Shown here: positions 37,366-46,826 of the stretch, in pieces
How the letters are laid out: each line of letters opens with the position of its first letter
How positions within the stretch are numbered: position 1 is the first letter of the stretch
DNA from: Hyphomicrobiales bacterium
Lineage (GTDB): Bacteria > Pseudomonadota > Alphaproteobacteria > Rhizobiales > Devosiaceae
DNA: 64,000 nt
Assembly: GCA_004144345.1 (NCBI GenBank)
Contig: SEEL01000005.1
Location: 1-64,000, forward strand
Direction: 5' to 3'
Translations under genes and position numbers: made by a program
The notes under the pieces: generated by a model
What the model was told of the DNA's origin: nothing
Databases searched by the model: none
The model's input: the letters and a program-made list of their open reading frames with translations, nothing else

Positions 37366-37391
37366 ACAACGAAAGGTATGTCTTTCGTTGT
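37366..37391. repeat. Inverted repeat ACAACGAAAG...CTTTCGTTGT, candidate operator
   Basis: Perfect 10-base arms with a 6-base spacer follow a TTGACA by about 10 bases. It is not after any gene end, so it is more likely a regulator-binding site than a terminator. It may be the site of the adjacent LuxR-type protein. Confidence 0.6.
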
Positions 37392-37640
37392 CGATAGTGT
37401 TTTGTCACTAGCCATCAGGACAAATGTACCAGGCATTGTGCGCGGGGAGGGCGTTCGGTGGCCCATTCCGGGCGCTGGCCGGGCCGCGCGGTAACCATCG
37501 CATGGTATATGAGTTGATAAGAGACGCCGGACGTCGCTATTTCCTGTCAGTTCCGCTGCCCACAAAAGCGGCACTCCCCCCTCGGTCCGGCGCGAGGAAC
37601 AGGGCTCTTTTCCGGATCGTGAGGTCCCGGGGAGAGCATC

Positions 37641-38771
37641 ATGGGATATTCTCAGAACAGTCTGACCAGCAGCATCTATGAAATGGCGCTCGGCCGTTCC
37701 AATTGGGACGGCATTCTGGACATTCTGTCGGCCGCTTTCCCGGACTGCCTGATCTTCATCAGCGGTCACGACATTGCCAAGCGGAACAGCCTTCTATTCG
37801 CGCAGCGCGGCCTCGCGCCATCTGCGGTTTCGGCCTATCTGTCGACCTACGCCAACCAGAATCCCTGGCTTTCGGCGACGGCCGAGCTGGCGCCGTTCCA
37901 AGTCTATAGCCATGACAGCCTGGTCCCGGCCGACGAGTCCAGAACGATGCCCTATTGCAGCGAGTGGCTGCTGAAGCAGGGCAACTTCCTCGGCGGTACC
38001 GGCGTCGTGATCCTGCGTCAGGGCGCGCGCCAGATGGCGATCGAGATCCGTTATCCCGAGGGCGACACCGCGACGCGCGAGCGTGCCGCCCAGCTGCTGG
38101 GCGAGGCCGCCTACCATTTCGGCCGCGCCTTCGAAATCCTGATGCGGTCCCGCTTTTCGGCCGGTTCGGGCTATCTCGAGACGGTGGTCGAGGATCTGCC
38201 CTTCGCCGTATTCTTCGTCGATCGCGAGATGCGCATCCAGTACGCCAACACGCAGGCGGAGACGATGCGCCGCGGCGATGATGGCCCCTTCAACGGGCTG
38301 GACGGCGTGCTGCGCGCCTATGACGACGCCGCCGACCAGCAATTGCGCGAGCTGATCGAAAAGAGCGCGCTGCCCAAGCGGCAGACGGCCTCGGTGCTGC
38401 AACTGACCCCCAGCGACGACAAGCGCTTCCTCGCCATCGCCCGGCAGGCCTCGCGGGGCGTCCAGCATTACGAGTTGCATGACGCCATCATCAATCCCGG
38501 GCCGCTGGTCATGCTGATCGTCCATGGCAGCCAGGACGGCACGTCGCTGCCGATGGATCTGCTGTGGCGCGCCTTCTCGCTGACGGAGTCGGAAGCCAGC
38601 CTCGCCGAGGCGCTGCTCAATGGCGCGACGCTGGCCGACTATGCGCAGGACCGGGAGGTCTCCAAGCAGACGCTGCGCAACCAGCTAGTCGGGATCATGC
38701 GCAAGACCGGCACCAAACGGCAGGCCGAACTGGTGTCGCTGCTCACCCGGCTCTCCTTCAGCTGCCTCTAG
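37641..38771 (+). CDS. PAS-containing LuxR-family transcriptional regulator
   Basis: The 376-residue protein has an N-terminal unrecognised sensing region (about 1-165), a PAS-like segment at about 180-290 (LEDLPFAVFFVDREMRIQYANTQAE without its first residue) and a C-terminal LuxR HTH at about 310-372 (LTESEASLAEALLNGATLADYA, then SKQTLRNQLVGIMRKTGTKRQAELV). There is no receiver domain or autoinducer domain, so the signal is unknown. A GGGGAGAG site precedes the ATG. It is divergent from the curlin-repeat gene, which makes that gene a natural target; this is inference. Confidence 0.88.
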   Translation: MGYSQNSLTSSIYEMALGRSNWDGILDILSAAFPDCLIFISGHDIAKRNSLLFAQRGLAPSAVSAYLSTYANQNPWLSATAELAPFQVYSHDSLVPADESRTMPYCSEWLLKQGNFLGGTGVVILRQGARQMAIEIRYPEGDTATRERAAQLLGEAAYHFGRAFEILMRSRFSAGSGYLETVVEDLPFAVFFVDREMRIQYANTQAETMRRGDDGPFNGLDGVLRAYDDAADQQLRELIEKSALPKRQTASVLQLTPSDDKRFLAIARQASRGVQHYELHDAIINPGPLVMLIVHGSQDGTSLPMDLLWRAFSLTESEASLAEALLNGATLADYAQDREVSKQTLRNQLVGIMRKTGTKRQAELVSLLTRLSFSCL

Positions 38772-38828
38772 AGGGTTGATCGAGGCGGGCAATCGCCCTA
38801 GATCGTCCCCAAGCGAAGGGACGAATGA

Positions 38829-39948
38829 ATGCGTGCTGAGACCGAAAAGAACGTGGCCGAAATCGAGCAGGTGCTGAACCTGCTGAGGAGGCATCTTTGA
38901 CTGGGATACTGCAGAAGCCCGCCTCGAAGATCTGAATAACCGCACCGAAGCGCCCGATTTCTGGTCCAATCCGGAAAAGGCGCGGGAGATCATGCGCCAG
39001 CGCGACGAGCTTGACGTGCAGGTCAAGGCCGTCCGCGATTTCCAGCAGCAGCTGAGCGACAATATCGAGCTGATCGAACTGGGCGAGGCCGAGGGCGACG
39101 ATTCGATCGTCAAAGAGGCCGACGAGGCGATCAAGGGGCTGCGCGAAACCGCGGCGCGCCTTCAGATCGAGACGCTGCTCAGCGGCGAAGCCGACCACAA
39201 TGACTGCTACCTCGAAATCCACGCCGGCGCCGGCGGGACCGAGAGCCAGGACTGGGCCTCGATGCTGCTGCGCATGTACACGCGCTGGGCCGAGCGGCGG
39301 AAATTCAAGGTCGAGACCATGGAGTTCCATGCCGGCGAAGAAGCCGGCATCAAGTCGGCGACGGTGCAGATCAAGGGCCACAATGCCTATGGCTGGCTGA
39401 AGACCGAGGCCGGGGTGCACCGGCTGGTGCGCATTTCGCCCTATGACAGTGCGGCGCGGCGGCATACGAGCTTCTCGTCGGCCTGGGTCTATCCGGTGGT
39501 GGACGAGACCATCAACATCGAGATCAACGAATCTGATCTGAAGGTGGACACCTATCGCTCGTCGGGCGCCGGCGGCCAGCACGTCAACACCACGGATTCG
39601 GCCATCCGCATCACTCACGTGCCCACCGGCATCGTGGTGGCGTGCCAGCAGGAGCGCAGCCAGCACAAGAACCGGGCGACGGCGATGCAGATGCTGAAGG
39701 CGCGGATCTACGAGCAGGAGCTCGAAAAGCGCGAAGCCGCAGCCAATGCCGAGGCCGCCTCCAAGACCGAGATCGGCTGGGGCCACCAGATCCGCAGCTA
39801 CGTGCTGCAGCCGTACCAGATGGTGAAGGACCTGCGGACCAATTACGAGACGTCCAACACCGGCGCGGTGCTGGACGGCGATCTCGACGGGTTCATGGAA
39901 GCCTCGCTCGCCTCGCGCGTCCAAGGCTACGCCGACAAGGGCGAATAA
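38829..39948 (+). CDS. prfB: Peptide chain release factor 2, with programmed +1 frameshift
   Basis: RF2 ends translation at UAA and UGA. The gene is in two frames: ATG 38829 encodes 23 codons up to an in-frame TGA (38898-38900), and the rest continues in the +1 frame from GAC at 38899 to the stop at 39948, giving about 372 residues. The peptidyl-tRNA hydrolysis motif GGQ is in SSGAGGQHVNTTDSA. The stop-codon reading tripeptide of RF2 (SPF) appears as SPY in RISPYDSAARRHTSF. Synthesis is autoregulated: low RF2 favours shifting past UGA. Confidence 0.96.
38886..38901 (+). promoter_or_regulatory. prfB programmed frameshift site
   Basis: AGGAGG, CAT, then CTT TGA C. An internal Shine-Dalgarno sequence three bases before the slippery CTT and the weak TGAC stop context reproduces the E. 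coli arrangement exactly. Ribosomes slip from CTT to TTT and continue with GAC. Confidence 0.95.
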
Positions 39949-39964
39949 GCCCGGGCATAAAAAC

Positions 39965-39989
39965 GGCCGGCAGCTTGCGACTGCCGGCC
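39965..39989 (-). terminator. Hairpin between prfB and the M23 gene
   Basis: Nine-base arms GGCCGGCAG/CTGCCGGCC with a 7-base loop. On the minus strand it is followed by GTTTTTA, so it can terminate leftward transcription from the M23 peptidase. On the + strand it lies 16 bases after prfB but has no T-tract. Bases 39990-40151 hold nothing I recognise. Confidence 0.7.
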
Positions 39990-40151
39990 TAATCAACTCC
40001 GGATTTCGGAGCCCCCAAAATATGCGCCCAAATATGGGTGACTGCTTGCGCAGCCCGAAACGAAAGCTGACTACGCCTGCATTTTGAGCAGCCGCGCGTT
40101 CGTGCGCATGATCAAAACTGACTATTCGGTACCGTTCGACCTTAAGTGGTA

Positions 40152-41312
40152 TCAACCAGCGAGGATGCTGGCTAATTCCTTGCCGGCCTTGAGATAGCCC
40201 GCCGGATCGACGGCGCTGTCGGAGCGCCTCACCTCAAAATGCAGATGCGGGCCGGTTGAGCGGCCGGTCGAACCCACCTTGGCGATGGGTGAGCCGGTGT
40301 TGACGCTCTGGCCTTCCTTGACGAGGAAGCCGCTCAGATGGCCGTAGCGGGTGATGAGGCCGGTGCTGTGCGTGACCTCGACGACGTTTCCATAGCCGGA
40401 CTTCTGGCCGACGAAGGTGACGGTGCCGGCGCCCGCGCTCAGCACGGTCGCGCCGTGTGGTGCCGCGTAGTCGAGGCCCGAATGGAAGGCGCGGCGACCG
40501 GTGAAGGGGTCCTTGCGGTTGCCGAAGGTGGAACTGGTGCGCGTGGCAGTGGCCAGCGGGCGATGCACCGGCGCGAGGTCGATGGCCTGGCGCGCCGCCT
40601 TGAAGCGCTCGAGGGCCTCGGCGACGCTGTTGGCGTCATCGATCAGGGTCGAACTCTCGGGGCTGTCGGCGGGCGGGAGCAGGGGGCCGCCGACCCCGTC
40701 GAAATCAGGCAGCTTGGGCCGGATGCCGATACCGGCGAGCGTCGACATGATCCGCTCGGTCTTGCCCGTCGCCTCTTCGGAGAGGGCGGCCAGCGCCAGC
40801 CGGGAATCGTCCATCATCTTGCTGACATTGGCGGCGGCAGCGGCGACTTCGGAAGCGGGATCGCCGGGCACTGAAATCGAACTGGTGAGCAGCGGTTCGT
40901 CGGCCTCGGACGGCAGGGCCGCGGTCTCGATGCCGAGCGTCGCGGCCTTGTCGGCAAGCTGCTTCACATATTGGTGCTGCTCCATCAGCAGTTCCTGCGT
41001 CTGCGCCAGATCCTGCAGCTGGAGATTGATGTCGCCGGCCTGGGCATAGTGACGCGACTGCAGCCGGTCGACTTCGACGCGCAACTGCGAAATGCGATCC
41101 TCATAGGCGGTGAGGACCGTGTCCTTCGGTCCAAAGAGCTTTGCAATATCGGGGGCCATCAGGAAGCCGACAAGCGTCAGCACATTGCTCGCCAGCAGCA
41201 ACGCGAAGCCGGCATAGAGGAAGAACGGGCGGATAGCGATGTGCCGGGCAGGGCTCTTGGGCTGGGCCGGGGACTTTCCCGCGAACGGCCTGGGCGGAAC
41301 GCTTTTACGCAT
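40152..41312 (-). CDS. M23-family metallopeptidase, membrane-anchored with coiled coil
   Basis: From the ATG giving MRKSVPPRPF (GGGAG nine bases before it) the protein has 386 residues. A basic cytoplasmic stretch is followed by a helix (about 30-53), a coiled coil (about 65-115), a linker and a LytM domain at about 255-375. Zinc ligands are in HSGLDYAAPHG and GPHLHFEVR. It probably cuts peptide cross-bridges of peptidoglycan or activates an amidase during division; it lies near the amidase and PBP1A genes, although on the other strand. An ATG at 41351 is an alternative start. Confidence 0.92.
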   Translation of the reverse strand: MRKSVPPRPFAGKSPAQPKSPARHIAIRPFFLYAGFALLLASNVLTLVGFLMAPDIAKLFGPKDTVLTAYEDRISQLRVEVDRLQSRHYAQAGDINLQLQDLAQTQELLMEQHQYVKQLADKAATLGIETAALPSEADEPLLTSSISVPGDPASEVAAAAANVSKMMDDSRLALAALSEEATGKTERIMSTLAGIGIRPKLPDFDGVGGPLLPPADSPESSTLIDDANSVAEALERFKAARQAIDLAPVHRPLATATRTSSTFGNRKDPFTGRRAFHSGLDYAAPHGATVLSAGAGTVTFVGQKSGYGNVVEVTHSTGLITRYGHLSGFLVKEGQSVNTGSPIAKVGSTGRSTGPHLHFEVRRSDSAVDPAGYLKAGKELASILAG

Positions 41313-41396
41313 CAGGGACAACTCCCGACTCTCTCGACGCCGGGAAATCATGGATTGTTAAGGTTAACGGAGCGCCAAAGAAGGCCTAATACGGGC

Positions 41397-41873
41397 TTAA
41401 CGCTGCCCCTCGACCAGGGCCCGGGTGGCGTCGAGGACGGTCTGCGCGTGTCCCTTGATGCGGCGGGCGTGGAAGACGCCGGCGATCTTGCCCTTGGCGT
41501 CGACCAGATAGGTGACGCGGATGGTGCCCATATACTCGCGACCCCAGAGCTTCTTTTGCTGCCAGACGTCATAGGCCCTGTTGGCTTTGAGGTCGGCATC
41601 GGAAAGGAGGGGCTGCACGAAGCCGTTCTTCTCCGAGAATTTCCGATGGCTCTCAACGCTCTGCGGCGAAATCGCCACCAGTTCCACGCCCAGCTTGCCG
41701 AACTCGGAGGCGAGGGCGCTGAACTCGCGGTTCTCGACCTCGCAGCCCTCCGTGCCGTCCTCGCAATAGAACTCGACGACCACCGGCTTGCCGCGATGGG
41801 CGCTCAGCTTGAACGTGCCGCCGCGATCGTCGGGCAGGGTGAAGTCGGGGGCTGTCTTGCCGATCTCAAGCAT
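41397..41873 (-). CDS. bcp: Peroxiredoxin, Bcp/PrxQ-like
   Basis: The 158-residue thiol peroxidase has PDFTLPDDRGGTFKLSAHRGKPVVVEFYC at the start. The peroxidatic cysteine is in GTEGCEVENREF (usually TPGCTxE), so the context is somewhat divergent, with an extra Cys in FYCEDG seven residues earlier that could serve as resolving partner. The C-terminal part (RVTYLVDAKGKIAGVFHARR) is typical. It reduces peroxides using thioredoxin. It lies upstream of the M23 gene on the same strand. Confidence 0.9.
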   Translation of the reverse strand: MLEIGKTAPDFTLPDDRGGTFKLSAHRGKPVVVEFYCEDGTEGCEVENREFSALASEFGKLGVELVAISPQSVESHRKFSEKNGFVQPLLSDADLKANRAYDVWQQKKLWGREYMGTIRVTYLVDAKGKIAGVFHARRIKGHAQTVLDATRALVEGQR

Positions 41874-42019
41874 GGCGTCGTGATGTCCGAGACCGCAAAA
41901 CGCGGCTTTTCAGGGTGTTAGTGCCTTATTGCAGCCGGTATCATCGAGCAAATATCAGTGACTGGCCAGTTGATTCCCGGGGCACTCGGAACAACGCCAA
42001 CATTCCTTGCGGAAGATAA

Positions 42020-45000
42020 TTGAAGCCAACGCCGCCACCAGGACAGACGGTCCGCAAGCGCTCTGTCGCCCGTACCCTCAGCCTTGCCGCAGCATGGCTG
42101 TTCGGCGTGCCGCTGGCGCTGGTTGCCGTGCTGTATGTGGCACTGCTGATCCACCCTATCCCGCTGCCCTTCATCTCCAACCAGATTCGCAATCTGGTGC
42201 TGGCGTCCATGCCGCCCGATTCCGAGCTCGAACTGGGCGACATGGCCCTCGCGCTCGAAGGCTACGCCTGGCCGGTCATCCAGTTCAGCCCCGTGGTATT
42301 CAAGGACAATGCGACCGGCGGCAAGGTGAAGATGGAGGCCTTCGAGGTCGGCTTCTCGCCGATCCGCTCGCTGATCGGCCAGCCCGGCGCGACGGTGACC
42401 CTGGTCGGCCCGCACATCCAGCTGAACCAGGATCTATTCGGGCCGCGCCTCGCCGAGTTCGAAGTGATCCCCGACCCGGCGGGTGGGCCGGCAACGGTGC
42501 GCATTCTCGAGGGCTCGACGGCGTTCCCCAATGCCGGCTTCCAGCGCGACGGCATCAGCGTCACGGGCGAGACCACGGAGCTGACCCATGTCCGCTCCGA
42601 CAATGACTGGCTGGTGTTCAACCTCGAGGCCGCCCAGCTGGGCATCGCCAGCGTCATCGAACAGTCGGACCTGGGACGCTTCTCGCGCCTGATCATCAAG
42701 GGCGCGACCGTCGACATGAACGACGCGCTCTATGGCTCGCTGCGCACCTTCACCAACATCACGCTCGACATCGCCCCGACGCCGGACGGCAGGGCGGTGG
42801 AGGGCAATTTCTCCGCCAATTTCGACGGCACGATCATGCGCGGCATCTTCGAGCGGCTGATCGACGAGAATGGCGAAGCGCGGCTGAAAATGTCGCTCAA
42901 CAATTTCGCCCTCGCGGCCTTTGCCCCGCTGATCGACGACACGGCCTCGGCAGGAGGCATTGTCGGCCCGGCAGCGGTATCGCTCGATCTCGGCTTCGAT
43001 GCGGTGACCGGCAAGATCAAGGAAGGCGTCATCCATGCCGATATGACCGGCACGGATCTGCGCATGGGCGACGATTATTACCCGATCGCCAGCAATATCA
43101 TCGAGATCGACTGGCAGCCCGCGAGCGGCACCTTCAACATGGCCGAGTCCACGATGACGATCGGAGATGTGACGACCAAGCTCTCCGGCGTTTTCGTCAT
43201 GGGGCTCGACGAACTCTACGGCCCGACGGTCGCCATCTCGATGCAGGGCAAGGAAATCACCCTCAAGGAGAACGGCGCGCCGGTGACGCTGTTCGACAAT
43301 GTGAGCTTCCAGGGCTGGTCGGCACCGATCTATGGCGCCGTCGGCATCGACCGGACCGTGATTTCGCGTGAGGACGGGGCGCGGATCGAGGCGCGCGGCC
43401 GCATCGACATGCTGCGCAAGGGCCTCGGCTTCGACATGGCCCTGGCGGGCAAGGGCATCACGGCGGCTGACATAAGGCGCGTCTGGCCGGCCACTGCGGC
43501 ACCCGAGGCGCGCGATTGGTTCGCCAAGAATGTGCTGGATGGCGTGATCGAAAGCGCCACGATGAAATTCGCCTTCCCGGTGGGCACGCTTCCCGTCGCG
43601 GGCGAGAACAAGCCGATCCCGCAGAATGGCGTGTTCATCGAAATGGTCGCCGACGGGGTGCGGGTGAATGCCGTCGACGGCATGGCGCCCATCGACATTC
43701 TGGGCAAGACGCGCCTCCAGATGCACGATTCCGATATCACCATGGCCGCCGATGGCGGGGTGATCCAGACCGACAATGGCAACATCACCGTCGCTAATGC
43801 GGCCCTCGTGATGTCGCCGCAATCGGCGGACGAAAATCTGGTCGAGCTGTCGGGCGATGTGTCGGGCGGCATTCCAGCCGTGGCGGCTGTGCTCAAGCAG
43901 TTCGCGCCGGACATGATGAGTTCGGAGAGCGTGCCGATCGACCTCAATGCGCTGACCGGCTCGCTTAATTTGCGGCTCGTCACCACCACGACGCTCGATG
44001 GCGCCGGGGCGATGAAGAGCACCGACTATTCGGTCAACGGCAATGTCGCGGGCCTCGGCACTTCCGAGGAAATTCAGGGTTATAAGCTCGGCAATGGCGA
44101 ATTGTCGTTCATGGCCACGCAGGCTGGCTTCCGCGTCGGCGGCAGCGCCGAAATCAACGGCATGGGCACCGACATCGCGGTCGACGGTGATCTGAGCACG
44201 GGCGCGGCAACGCCGCCCATGACCATCACCGCCGCCGCCAATCTTGAGGACCTCGCCAAGCTCGGTTTCGACACCGGGGATTTCGGCAAGGGCCGGGTGG
44301 CCGTGACGGCTGTGCCGCGGGCCGATGGCGCCATCGATATCGCCGCCGACCTCAAGGCCGCCTCGCTCACTATCAAGGACCTCGGCATCACGAAGGACGC
44401 CGGGCAGGCCGGCATGGTCAAGGCGACGGTCAAGCAGACCGGCGACCTGACGGACATTTCGGCGCTCGACCTCGGCTTTGGCAGCGTAAAGCTCAAGGGC
44501 AGCATGCAGATCGACGCCAAGAAGGGTCTGCAATCGGCTGAATTCAGCAATTTCGCCGTCAGCGAGGGCGACGCGGCGCAACTGTCGATGACCCCAGTCC
44601 AGGGCGGCTATGCGGTGCGCATTCGCGGCGACCAGCTCGATCTGAAGCCGGTGCTGACGCGCTTCTTCAACCTCAATACCGGCTCCGGCGGTCCGCAGGC
44701 GACGAGCTTCAACGACACCATCGCGCTCGACATCGAACTGAAGCGGGCGCTGGGCATGTACAAGACCAACGCCTTCAACCTCGACATCGATCTGGCGCTC
44801 AAGGGCACCGATCTGCGCAATGTGACGATGCAGGGCCAGATCGGCAGCAATGGGCAGGTCTCGGTGGCGACCAATCCGGTCGAGGGCGGCCGCTCCATGA
44901 CCGTGGTGTTCAACGATCTGGGCTCGGTGCTGCGCTTTGTCGGCGTCTATCCGCAGCTGCAGGGCGGCGAGGGCAGCTTTGTGCTGGCCACCAACACCTC

Positions 45001-45469
45001 GACCAAAGTCAGCAATGGCGCGGTCAATCTCAAGAATTTCGCCATCGTGGACGAGAAGAACCTGACCGCCCTGGTCAATGGTCACCCGGATTCACGTCGC
45101 GCGTTGAGCGGCGGCAATTCCATGGTGTTCGACAGCGCCAAGGCCGATTTCGTGCAGCGCGCCGACCGCATCCAGATCGTCGACGCGGTGGTGACCGGCG
45201 ACAGCATCGGCGGTTCGGGCGAGGGCTTCATCTACACCGACAAGAAGCAGTACGACCTCGTCGGCACGTTCGTGCCGATGTACGGCATCAACAATGCGTT
45301 CGGAAAGCTGTTCGGCGGCGGCAACACCGGCATGTGGGGCATCACCTTTGCGGTGAATGGCCCGCTGGACAAGCCGGCATTCAAGGTCAACCCGCTGTCG
45401 CTGCTGGCCCCCGGCGCCTTCCGCTCGCTGTTCGAATATCGCGCGAAAGAGCAGCCGCGGGTCGACTGA
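42020..45469 (+). CDS. Large AsmA/YhdP-like protein (DUF3971 type)
   Basis: The 1149-residue protein begins at a TTG with GGAAG a few bases before it. One N-terminal membrane helix (about 22-46) is followed by a very long region of repeated beta-strands with the AsmA/TamB/YhdP character, with stretches such as GVFVMGLDELYGPTVAISMQ without its ends, many KGAT and GNFSANFDG turns, and a C-terminal YDLVGTFVPMYGINNAFGKL segment typical of YhdP-like proteins. Known relatives form bridges that carry phospholipids between inner and outer membrane. A role in lipid transport is therefore likely. Confidence 0.88.
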   Translation: MKPTPPPGQTVRKRSVARTLSLAAAWLFGVPLALVAVLYVALLIHPIPLPFISNQIRNLVLASMPPDSELELGDMALALEGYAWPVIQFSPVVFKDNATGGKVKMEAFEVGFSPIRSLIGQPGATVTLVGPHIQLNQDLFGPRLAEFEVIPDPAGGPATVRILEGSTAFPNAGFQRDGISVTGETTELTHVRSDNDWLVFNLEAAQLGIASVIEQSDLGRFSRLIIKGATVDMNDALYGSLRTFTNITLDIAPTPDGRAVEGNFSANFDGTIMRGIFERLIDENGEARLKMSLNNFALAAFAPLIDDTASAGGIVGPAAVSLDLGFDAVTGKIKEGVIHADMTGTDLRMGDDYYPIASNIIEIDWQPASGTFNMAESTMTIGDVTTKLSGVFVMGLDELYGPTVAISMQGKEITLKENGAPVTLFDNVSFQGWSAPIYGAVGIDRTVISREDGARIEARGRIDMLRKGLGFDMALAGKGITAADIRRVWPATAAPEARDWFAKNVLDGVIESATMKFAFPVGTLPVAGENKPIPQNGVFIEMVADGVRVNAVDGMAPIDILGKTRLQMHDSDITMAADGGVIQTDNGNITVANAALVMSPQSADENLVELSGDVSGGIPAVAAVLKQFAPDMMSSESVPIDLNALTGSLNLRLVTTTTLDGAGAMKSTDYSVNGNVAGLGTSEEIQGYKLGNGELSFMATQAGFRVGGSAEINGMGTDIAVDGDLSTGAATPPMTITAAANLEDLAKLGFDTGDFGKGRVAVTAVPRADGAIDIAADLKAASLTIKDLGITKDAGQAGMVKATVKQTGDLTDISALDLGFGSVKLKGSMQIDAKKGLQSAEFSNFAVSEGDAAQLSMTPVQGGYAVRIRGDQLDLKPVLTRFFNLNTGSGGPQATSFNDTIALDIELKRALGMYKTNAFNLDIDLALKGTDLRNVTMQGQIGSNGQVSVATNPVEGGRSMTVVFNDLGSVLRFVGVYPQLQGGEGSFVLATNTSTKVSNGAVNLKNFAIVDEKNLTALVNGHPDSRRALSGGNSMVFDSAKADFVQRADRIQIVDAVVTGDSIGGSGEGFIYTDKKQYDLVGTFVPMYGINNAFGKLFGGGNTGMWGITFAVNGPLDKPAFKVNPLSLLAPGAFRSLFEYRAKEQPRVD

Positions 45470-45477
45470 GCCGAAGC

Positions 45478-46725
45478 TCAGGCGACGCGCAGCAGGGCGT
45501 GCTTCTTCTTGCCGACCGACAGCTTGATCACGCCTTCGGGCAGGAGATGGGCTTCCGTCAGCGTGGCGCGCTCATCGGTCACCACCTCGTCATTGACGCG
45601 AACGGCACCGCCCTGGATCGAGCGGCGCGCTTCGCCGTTCGAGGCTGCGAGACCGGCCTGGACGAGTGCCGCCTGGATGCCGAGGCCGGCATTGAGCTCA
45701 CCACGGGTAATGTCGGAGGTCGGTAGCGACAGATCGAGCGCCCCGGCCTCGAAGGTCGCCGCTGCGGTCTTGGCGGCCTGCTCTGCGGCATCGACGCCGT
45801 GGACGAGCGAGGTCACACCGGTGGCGAGGGCCTTTTTGGCCTCGTTCACATCGCCGGCGACGATCCGGGCGATCTCGTCGTGGGGCAGGACCGTATAGAG
45901 CTTCAGGAAGCGCTCGACATCGGCGTCCTCGGCGTTGCGCCAGTACTGCCAGAAATCATAAGGCGACATCAGATCGGCATTGAGCCAGACGGCGCCGTTG
46001 GCGGTCTTGCCCATCTTGGCGCCGGAAGATGTCGTCAGCAGCGGCGAGGTCAGCGCATAGAGCTGCGGGCCGCCCATGCGGTGGCTGAGATCGACGCCAT
46101 TGATGATGTTGCCCCACTGGTCGGAGCCACCCATCTGCAGGGTCGCGCCGTAGCGGCGGTTGAGCTCGACGAAGTCGTAGCCTTGCATGATCATGTAGTT
46201 GAACTCGAGGAAGCTCAGCGACTGCTCACGGTCGAGCCTGAGCTTCACCGAGTCAAAGCTCATCATGCGGTTGACCGAGAAATGCCGGCCAACATCGCGC
46301 AGGAACTCGACATAGTTGAGTTTCAGCAGCCATTCGGCATTGTTGACCATCAGCGCATCGCTGGGGCCGTCGCCATAGCGCAGCACCTGGGCGAAGATCT
46401 TCTTGATGCCGGCGATGTTGGTGTCGATGGCCTCGACCGTCAGGAGCTTTCGCGCCTCGTCCTTGAACGAGGGGTCGCCCACCATCGAGGTGCCGCCACC
46501 CATCAGCGTGATCGGCCGGTGGCCGGTCTGCTGCATCCAGTAGAGCATCATGATCTGGATCAGCGAGCCGGCATGCAGCGACGTCGCCGTCGCGTCAAAG
46601 CCGATATAGCCGCTCACCGGTCCGGCAACCGCCGCGGCGTCGAGGCCCTCCGGATCGGAGATCTGGTGGATGAAGCCTCGCTGATCGAGGACGTTCAGGA
46701 AGTCTGACTTGTACTTGGCGGCCAT
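45478..46725 (-). CDS. tyrS: Tyrosyl-tRNA synthetase
   Basis: The 415-residue class I enzyme charges tRNA-Tyr. The nucleotide-binding part has [17 protein letters not shown], where LHAG takes the HIGH position, [11 protein letters not shown] for tyrosine binding, and [10 protein letters not shown] as KMSKS loop. An S4 RNA-binding domain forms the C terminus ([18 protein letters not shown]). It is convergent with the AsmA-like gene, 8 bases apart. Upstream lies a palindrome-rich 100-base gap. Confidence 0.97.
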   Translation of the reverse strand: MAAKYKSDFLNVLDQRGFIHQISDPEGLDAAAVAGPVSGYIGFDATATSLHAGSLIQIMMLYWMQQTGHRPITLMGGGTSMVGDPSFKDEARKLLTVEAIDTNIAGIKKIFAQVLRYGDGPSDALMVNNAEWLLKLNYVEFLRDVGRHFSVNRMMSFDSVKLRLDREQSLSFLEFNYMIMQGYDFVELNRRYGATLQMGGSDQWGNIINGVDLSHRMGGPQLYALTSPLLTTSSGAKMGKTANGAVWLNADLMSPYDFWQYWRNAEDADVERFLKLYTVLPHDEIARIVAGDVNEAKKALATGVTSLVHGVDAAEQAAKTAAATFEAGALDLSLPTSDITRGELNAGLGIQAALVQAGLAASNGEARRSIQGGAVRVNDEVVTDERATLTEAHLLPEGVIKLSVGKKKHALLRVA

Positions 46726-46756
46726 TGCTCGCGCCCTTCTGCTTCGACCGGCTCGT

Positions 46757-46778
46757 CATGGCGGCACCAGCCGCCATG
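46757..46778. repeat. Perfect 9-base-arm palindrome between tyrS and the hydrolase gene
   Basis: CATGGCGGC-acca-GCCGCCATG is followed within 50 bases by a second, looser dyad (GGACCC...GGGTCC). On the minus strand it lies downstream of the hydrolase gene and just upstream of tyrS. It may be a terminator, a leader structure or a small dispersed repeat. Confidence 0.6.
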
Positions 46779-46826
46779 AGGACCCCGTCCCGAGCCTTCA
46801 GAAGGACGAGGGTCCGGGGCGTATGG

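Larger units (their letters stand above)
37158..37640. promoter_or_regulatory. 483-base divergent control region between the curlin gene and the LuxR gene
   Basis: No gene is visible. On the curlin strand, TATAGT (within the palindrome ACTATAGT at 37274-37281) could be a -10, about 120 bases before the ATG. On the + strand a consensus TTGACA stands at about 37350 in front of the 10-base-arm dyad. Several dyads in an AT-richer stretch suggest regulated divergent promoters. Confidence 0.5.

Noticed and set aside
42434-45085. 883-codon open frame opposite the AsmA-like gene
   Set aside because: Antisense shadow; His/Arg/Asp-rich translation without structure, while the + strand has a proper signal and family pattern.
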